From NCBI GenBank assembly GCA_029204225.1, contig CM055102.1, forward strand, positions 40,353,220-40,417,219: DNA of 64,000 nucleotides, read 5' to 3'. This document shows, in pieces, positions 57,625 to 64,000 of this stretch. The position numbers were made by a program, and so were the translations under genes. The notes under the pieces are model-generated. The model made no database searches, was not told where the DNA came from, and saw only the letters and a list, made by a program, of their open reading frames with translations. Numbering within the stretch: the first letter of the stretch is position 1; each line of letters opens with the position of its first letter. The stretch comes from Diphasiastrum complanatum. Its lineage: Eukaryota > Streptophyta > Lycopodiopsida > Lycopodiales > Lycopodiaceae.

Positions 57625-58383
57625 GTAAAGTGGAGATAAATAAAAGTGATGAACAAAAAATGTTGCTTCTCTCTCACTATAGGATCCAATAATGGTGTGC
57701 TACCATCTCCTATGCAAGATCTTGCAACAAACTGTGAGATGATTCTCACTAGCTATCTCAATCTCTCCAAAACTAGATCTACTTCACATCAAATGATGGA
57801 GTATGGGCAAAGTTAGGATCAAACACTCTTAGCACGTGTGAAATACACTAAGAAACCAAATTTGACTCAAATACAATGATATTGCATGAAACAAAATGGC
57901 TAAGATCTCAAAATAGTGCCTAGATCACATATAGATGAGATTGGTAAGCATTCAACTGTGATTTTGGATCAAACAAGCAATCTTTTGACCAAACCAAATG
58001 TGTCCACCCAGGTCTAGGTGCCATACCTAACCCTCTTCAAAAGCTTATAACTTTTGATTGGCTCAACCAAATGGAATGAAACTGATTGCATCAGAAACTA
58101 GACAAAAATAGCTTCAAAACAAGCTATCTAGCAAGATTTTTGGATCAAACATGAAAGAGAACTCCCAAACTGAAATTGGATGTTCCTCACACGTGTCTGA
58201 GCACCTGATTCCGTACATTACCAGGTCAGACCCAATCAATGTCCTTTTGATCTCTTTTGATCCAAAATTGAACAAGATAGCTAGGAAAATGGGCCTTGAC
58301 AATTTCTAGCTCAAGATTGATGAATAGTTTTCACTCAAATGGATCAAAATGCATGGTAACCTTAGGTAGGCTCTGATACCATG

Positions 58384-59203
58384 TTGAATTTCACACGTGT
58401 GGATTGTCCACTACATGTACTTGTGATCTCCTAAGGTGTGTAGATGCACCAAGATCAAGACTAGATTGAGATTCAAGATCTATCTTTGATTCTATGGCAA
58501 AAACACACTACTACATGCATTCAATCACTTTCAACTATCACTCACACGTGTGGGAAGTGTTCCAAAAATATTCTAAGTAAAAACAAGCTGCTCTCCTCGC
58601 GTAGAGAGAGAAAAACCATCAAGAGCTCTCGGGTAGAGAGAGAAAGCTAGAAATTCAATGACACTCAAAATCCACTCAATCTCAAAATCAATTAGATCCA
58701 AAAGGAGGAGTACAATGATACTAATAGATTCATGAGCTACCACTATGCTTAACTATGATTGGATCACACTTTTCCACCTCTTAATCCTATTGGACCATTG
58801 ATCCATGCACCTCTAAATTCTATTGGACTATATTCAAGCACACCTCAATTTTCTATTGGACCTCACAAGGTTCCACTTCTAAATCCTATTGGACCTCTTA
58901 AGCTTCGTCAAACAAAAGCATGACACTTGTCTACACTCTAATTGGCACAAGTTTGGCTCTATTTTGGCTCAATAGTGGCATTACAAGTGGAAATGGATAA
59001 TTTGCCATCTATGCCAAATTTGACCCTATCAACATCCTACACCTAAATGCTTGACTATGAAATTCTATGAGACCCCTATATCAAACATTTTGATTTACTT
59101 TACAATTCTCCACACGTGGGAACATCCTCCACACATGTGAGATTCACTTACAAACTTCTATCATAAAAAATACCAAGCTAGATTTTTGCCAATTTCTCAC
59201 AGC
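58384..59203 (-). repeat. 5' LTR (820 bp) of the 54.75-59.2 kb copia
   Basis: TGTGAG...CAACA, next to PBS at 58383-58371. It carries several CACACGTG/CACATGTG words and TCCTATTGGACC repeats. Confidence 0.85.
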
Positions 59204-59689
59204 AATCATAGATATAAAGTTTATCTAGCTTCAAGAGTAGAGTTGGAGACTTGGAACGTAAAAGTCCCGAAGCTCCCAGTTTTGATGCAAGGACACACGG
59301 AATAGTTAATTTTCATGTTTTAGACCTAGCTCGTACTGATTTAATCTTAGGTTATGAGTGGTTATTTAGTACATTACCTTCTCTGTTATTGATTTTGAGA
59401 AGCATGTTCTCACTTTCAAGGAGAGTGATAAGGTAGTTACATTATTTGGCAGTAATTTTGTACGTCCGTTGGACCAAATTTCTACAGTTAATAAAATGGA
59501 GACATTGAATTATTCTGAGTATGAAGTTTTTTCAATATGTGCTATTCCAGTTGTGGATGTTCCTGAAATGAATCTAAATAGTTGTGAATTCTCAGCAATT
59601 CTTCCTGAACAAGCAGTGAAAGAACAGATCTAAATGAATTTAGGGATGTTTTCCCATCTGAATTACCTCATGGTCCGGATGTGTGTGGA

Positions 59690-60130
59690 TTACAAGGGTC
59701 TTAATAAAGTGACTATCAAAAATAAATATCTGTTACCCAGGATGGATGACCTTGTGATCGCTTGGGTGGAGCACGGTATTTCACCAAGATAGATCTCAGG
59801 ACAAGGTATCATCAAATAAGAATTAAGTCGGAAGATGTCCAAAAGACAAGATTTCATTCTAGATTTGGTCATTATGGATTCTTAGTGTTGCCATTTGGAT
59901 TAACGAATGCTCTAGCAACATTCCAGCAAATGGTGAACGATTTATTTCGTCCATATTTGGGGAAGTTTGTGGTTGTATTCTTAGACGAGATTCTCGTTTA
60001 CAGTAAATCCTTGGTGGAACACGTAGAAGACTTAAAAATCTTCTTGATGAAACTCCGTCAAGAGTTATTCTATGCTAAAGAGTCCAAGTGTGAATTCTTT
60101 AAGCAAGAGTTGTTTTATCTCAAACTGTGA
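59690..60130 (+). pseudogene. gypsy reverse transcriptase
   Basis: The frame shows [20 protein letters not shown] (first Asp), LPFGLTNALATFQQMVNDLF, then VVVFLDEILVYSKSLVEHVE. The catalytic DD pair reads DE, so the enzyme is inactive. The upstream block ([16 protein letters not shown], about 59680) is in another frame. Confidence 0.85.
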
Positions 60131-60322
60131 GGCAAGTAAAATCTTTTTTTAGGTTTTACACTTTTCTTCAAGAGATTTATTGAGGATTATGCTAAGTTAG
60201 CAGCACCGCTTAATAATCTGACAAAAGGGTTTGTTAATAATAAGAAAAAGAGGAATCAACCTAGTCCGCCGCCTGTTGTTTGGAATGAGGAATTGAATCA
60301 ATGTTTTGAGAAACTTTAAACA

Positions 60323-60817
60323 ATGATTGTTTCAGCTCCCGTGTTACAAATTGCAAATCCAGATTTATCTTATGTCGTGAGAATGGATGCAAGTGATGTT
60401 GTAGTTGGAGCGGTTCTATTACAAATGGATAGACCATTAACGTTTGAGAGCAAAAAATTCATTGGTCCTCAGTTGCGTTATACTACGCAGGACAAGGAAT
60501 TGTTTGTTGTAATCAATGCACTTAAAACCTGGAGACACTACTTGTATGGTAATAAGTTTGTGGTGTATATGGATCACCAGCCTCTTAAGTATTTTTGTAA
60601 TCAACATGATCTTCGGGGGAGAAAAGCTCGATGGGCTGAATTGATGCAAGAATTCGATCATGAAATTTGTTACATAAGAGACAGCTCTAATCAAGTTGCA
60701 GATGCTCTTAGTCAGATCGGTGAACTGAACGAGTTGTCATTCACCCAGATCTCTACGGATCTATACCTTTCACTAAGAGGAAAATATGAATCAGATTCTC
60801 ATTTTGGTCACATTTGA
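60323..60817 (+). pseudogene. gypsy RNase H domain
   Basis: It contains VVRMDASDVVVGAVLLQMDR, TTQDKELFVVINALKTWRHY, VYMDHQPLKYF and SSNQVADALSQIGEL. The Asp, Glu and Asp residues of the RT-associated RNase H are present. It ends in the linker before integrase. Confidence 0.85.
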
Positions 60818-60873
60818 AACATTGTTAAGGCCGGAAGAAATGTGGACAATGTTGAGTCAGAAACACAGGGGAC

Positions 60874-61287
60874 ATGATATGCAAGAAATGTTGCAAGTGG
60901 ATAAGGATAGTATCCGAAGTGCTCAGGATAGAGCTAAACACTATACCGATCTTGAGATCTCCAAGAGATTTTAAAGTTGATAACTGGGTATATCTTAGGA
61001 TTTCAAAAGATTCTAAGACGTTACGTACATGGAAGCATTATAAGCTATCTATCCATTATTGTGGACCTTTCAGGATTGTACCTAGAATTGGTTCTTTGGC
61101 ATATGAACTCGATCTTCAAGGAAAATCGACTGCACACCCAATATTTCATGTAAGTCATTTGAAACTAAGTTTACATGATGGTGATACAGTTGGATCGGAT
61201 GAGGATTTATCCCATTTGGAAGGTTTGTCGCTTAGTGTACCTTTGGAACTTGAGAGAAAGTGCTCAAAACCAGAAATAAACAATTGA
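60874..61287 (+). pseudogene. gypsy integrase C-terminal region
   Basis: FKVDNWVYLRISKDSKTLRT, then HYCGPFRIVPRIGSLAYELD and HPIFHVSHLKLSLHDGD form the SH3-like GPY/F region that follows the integrase core in Ty3/gypsy. It is joined to RNase H by a deletion that removed the catalytic core. Confidence 0.8.
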
Positions 61288-61427
61288 GAAATCGTTCTAT
61301 TTTTTAGTGCTTAATTCGGTGGAGGATCGTACTGAGGATGATGATTCATGGGAGAGAGTTGATAGCATATAGAAGAATTTCCCGAATTTTTGTTTCTAAG
61401 GATAGAAACAGTTTAAGGAGGGAAGAA

Positions 61428-61780
61428 TGTTATGTCCATGACCAGGACATAGGATACAGTATACTCCTAGTCCTGGATACACGGTACTCCAGTGAAACAA
61501 GCTGTTAGTTATGCCACGTCATACTGGGGTGACCCGAAAGTAACTAATATCCTTGTGAGGCTTAAAACACACTAAATGGAGTTTAGACAAGGTATGAGAC
61601 AGTGTATACATGTGTAGAGTTATCAATAACAATTTTATGAATAGTTGGTCCATGCTTAGGACTCTATTCTAGGTGAATCTATGTATAGGGAACTTAGGGC
61701 TATGCATGGCTAAGTGCCCAGGATAGTTTTGGCTCTATATATTGGGTCCAAACTCACCCTACTCCTCATCATGGTTTTGG
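61428..61780 (+). repeat. Partial 3' LTR of the gypsy element
   Basis: It starts TGTTATGTCCATGACC after the polypurine tract and is cut at about 61780, where a copia fragment in the other orientation begins. Confidence 0.6.
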
Positions 61781-61782
61781 AT

Positions 61783-62230
61783 TCATTGCCAGGCTCTCAC
61801 TCTACATTCATGCTTCTTGTTCCTTGGCTTGGGGGTGAGGCTTCTAGAGTTTGATTGGATGCTTCTACTTGGTTGGGTGGTTTCTCCATAGTGTGTTATC
61901 CTTTGTGTTTGGGATTTGTAAGCAGGATCTAAGGAGCTTCCCTTATAGCAATACTCTTTGAATTCAGTGGATATGTATTCTCCCCCATTCTCGGACCTCA
62001 GTGCTTTGATTCGTTTCCCAGTTTGATTTTTTGCATGCTTTTTGAATTGTCTGAATTTAATGAAAGCTTTTGATTTTTGCTCAATGAAGTAAACAACTGT
62101 TCTTTTGGAGAATTTGTCAATAAAGGTAATGAAATACTTTGCATCTAGCAATGAAGGATTTTGCATAGGTCCACATATATCTGAATGAACAACATCTAAC
62201 AGACCTTTTGTTGCATGCCTATGACTATTT
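61783..62230 (-). pseudogene. copia integrase fragment
   Basis: The - strand reads HATKGLLDVVHSDICGPMQN (catalytic HSD), FITFIDKFSKRTVVYFIEQK and IKALRSENGGEYISTEFKEY (the D-N-G-G-E site). The core is nearly complete but isolated. Confidence 0.85.
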
Positions 62231-62456
62231 TGCGAAAAAACCAAAGAGAGAGAAAATATCGAAAGGCGAAATCTCAAAAATGTCGAAGAAAGAGAAAATG
62301 CCGACACTATGAGCCATTTTCGAGTAGTTATGCAGACTATGTAATAAAAGAAAAAAATTTGTAGGTCTGAATAAGTTGGACGAAGATTAAAATTGTGAAA
62401 AATGCAAAAATAAGCTTGGTAAAGGCCAAAAATCTTGTATATAGGATAAACATACA

Positions 62457-63230
62457 TGTGTGGAGCCTGTTCCCATGTGTGAAACTAGTGTACAAGTCAT
62501 GTACCATAATCATATATGTTGTACATATGATTTAATTCAAGTTCTAGTGGCTAAAAAGGCCAAAAATTAGTTTTCTAGATATATGACACATGGCATCAAT
62601 CTATTGATTGCATGAGCCAAATACTTTTGATAGGTGTCATATCCCATGTGTAGAGGACAGCTCACACGTGTGGAAAAATCTAAAGTAGGTGAGTTTTTGC
62701 TTCTAGAAGATTTCTATGAAGATCTCCATATAGTAGGAAATTGGACCAAAAATGTCCAAAATAGAAAGTTTGATCCAAGTGTCAAAATTGCATGATGATG
62801 ACAAGGCATCCTCACACGTGTGAGATATGATGCATGATCAGTACCTCGAGCTCCAAGAAGTGTATATATAGAGGCATATTTGGCCACAATCAACATGAAA
62901 CATCAATCTTGAATTTGGAAGCAATTTTGTGTAATTCTCTCTATTTGTCTACATTTCTTTTGATTGTTTTGAGGTTCTATCATAGTGTACTTTATTTTTA
63001 GGTTGGAGTCCATACTCTGACAAGGTTTCACATGTGTGAAACCAGCAAGTACATTTACCTTCATTAAATGATTGTTCTTGTTAGGATTTTATGTCTAGAA
63101 TTGATCTAGATTGATCTTAATCTTATGTAGATTGATAGATCAAGTAAATCTAACATCCAATCCCTCTTGAGGATCATATTAGGATCCACTCTTGGTCCAT
63201 TTTGCACTTTTTCCACATGGTATCAGAGCC
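62457..63230 (+). repeat. Probable 5' LTR and PBS of a copia running off the window
   Basis: The LTR ends ...TTTTTCCACA at 63217 and is followed by TGGTATCAGAGCC (63218-63230). The left edge near 62457 (TGTGTGGAGCC) is inferred; the partner LTR lies outside. The LTR contains CACACGTGTG palindromes and a TATATATAGAGG promoter at about 62862. Confidence 0.6.
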
Positions 63231-63818
63231 AAGTACAAGAGGTTTTATTGAAATTGATAGGATTTATCCAAATCAAAGCCAAAATTAGCAAGTTTTAGAA
63301 ACTAGCCAGTTTTTGTGTAGCGAGTTGGATTTGATAGATATCCTCAAAAATTTTGGACCAGAACTTGTTGTGGGCTGTAGGAACACTTTTCACACGTGTG
63401 AGTCCATACAGCTCTAGTTTTGGCTGAGAAATTTCAAAAAATTGTACAATTTGACTCACACACTCAATTTGAGAGTCATTTAGTGCAAAATCAAGCATTT
63501 TCTATAGAAAATCTAATCCCTTGATTAGTTCTTGGATTAGATTAGCCAAAAAATTAAATTTGAAGCTTGAATTAGGTGCATTAACTGATTATCTCTGATC
63601 TTTTGAGTGTATGTTGAAGTTGGAGAGAGATGTTGCTAAAAATCATAGATTAAGGAGAGATTTTGCAAGTTTGGGACTAGAATCTAAATTTTCATCATTC
63701 TAGATTGGTTCATGAGTGATAGGATTGAGTGTATAAGCTTTCTAATTGCTAGAAGACTTTAGGTTCATATCTCTTAGAGAAACCATAAGAGTTTCTAGTG
63801 CTTTTTCACATTCAAAAA

Positions 63819-64000
63819 ATGGCATCAGTGGGTGTTTTTTTGCTTAAAGCTAGTGAAAGACTTACATCCACTAATTATGCTACTTGGATAGTTCGAATGG
63901 AGTCTTTACTTGTACTTCATGATCTTTATGACATAGTACTTGAGGTGGAAGTAGAACCTCAAGCAGGAGTTGAATTGGTAAAGTACAAAAAGAGATGTAG
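63819..64000 (+). CDS. copia gag, N-terminal part, continues past window end
   Basis: The open frame MASVGVFLLKASERLTSTNY, then ATWIVRMESLLVLHDLYDIV, matches the gag start at 57624 in spacing and key residues (SERL-TS-NY--W--RMES). It has no lesion in the visible 60 codons, and the leader of about 590 bp after the PBS is uninterrupted, so this copy may be more intact than the others. Confidence 0.85.
   Translation, partial: MASVGVFLLKASERLTSTNYATWIVRMESLLVLHDLYDIVLEVEVEPQAGVELVKYKKRC

Larger units (their letters stand above)
54755..59203 (-). mobile_element. copia element with long LTRs, integrase core and RT missing
   Basis: The 5' LTR (59203-58384, 820 bp, TGTGAGAAATT...ATTCAACA) and a truncated 3' LTR (55232-54755) are about 98 percent identical over the shared part by eye. 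PBS TGGTATCAGAGCC follows the 5' LTR, and PPT TTTTTGAGGAGGAG precedes the 3' LTR. Between them are gag, zinc knuckle, protease, the GAG-pre-integrase start and the integrase C-terminus, but neither integrase core nor reverse transcriptase/RNase H. The LTR similarity indicates a young insertion for so deleted an element. Confidence 0.85.
59205..61427 (+). mobile_element. Ty3/gypsy internal region, 5' truncated, integrase core lost
   Basis: In order on the + strand: end of protease domain (59251-59436, DLILGYEWLF), reverse transcriptase (59680-60130), RNase H (60323-60817) and integrase C-terminal region (60874-61287), then polypurine tract TTTAAGGAGGGAAGAA and an LTR start at 61428. Gag and the integrase catalytic core are missing. 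It abuts the start of the 59203 copia LTR. Confidence 0.8.

Overview
The window reads as nuclear DNA of a large-genome land plant. It is AT-rich, has spliced plant genes with long introns, and is dominated by Ty1/copia elements whose primer-binding sites match initiator tRNA-Met. A large-intron lineage such as a gymnosperm is plausible, but the sequence alone does not prove it.

Two host genes are clear. (1) A REF6/ELF6-type JmjC histone-H3 demethylase on the + strand occupies 1682-20770; its 5' exons lie outside the window. Splice phases match across seven exons, and one intron is 13,160 bp (2499-15658). That intron holds a complete LTR retrotransposon with an intact target-site duplication, at least two LINEs, a copia fragment and several GA microsatellites. 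The gene ends in four C2H2 zinc fingers. (2) An intact three-exon plant O-methyltransferase (371 aa, + strand) lies at 46897-48623.

The most unusual segment is 28.4-36.9 kb, a compact four-gene block in alternating orientation (+ - + -). It contains: an unrecognised + gene (28384-29624); a - strand unit that reads as a histone H3-like fold, then a K/P-rich linker, then an Ulp1-type (C48) cysteine protease (31839 to 30187); a divergently transcribed acidic + gene (32608-34154); and a - strand gene (36942 to 34289) with a coiled coil and an RNase-H-fold transposase-like region. Between the divergent pair lies an array of a 17-bp motif, about GCGCACAAGTnCGATAT, in both orientations, plus many CACGTG boxes. 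The genes carry a few isolated stops and frameshifts. I interpret the block as a recently decayed, undescribed mobile element that carries its own H3-like histone.

The rest is mostly retrotransposon debris. From 37.4 to 43.7 kb there are two - strand copia elements, one lacking gag. From 49.3 to 53.4 kb there are copia fragments. From 54.75 to 59.2 kb there is a - strand copia with LTRs but no reverse transcriptase. From 59.2 to 61.8 kb there is a + strand Ty3/gypsy remnant, followed by a copia integrase scrap. From about 62.46 kb a + strand copia runs off the window edge. A GTTCCGGAAC-rich MITE-like family occurs at 22.5-24.0 kb. No CRISPR array, rRNA or functional tRNA gene was seen.
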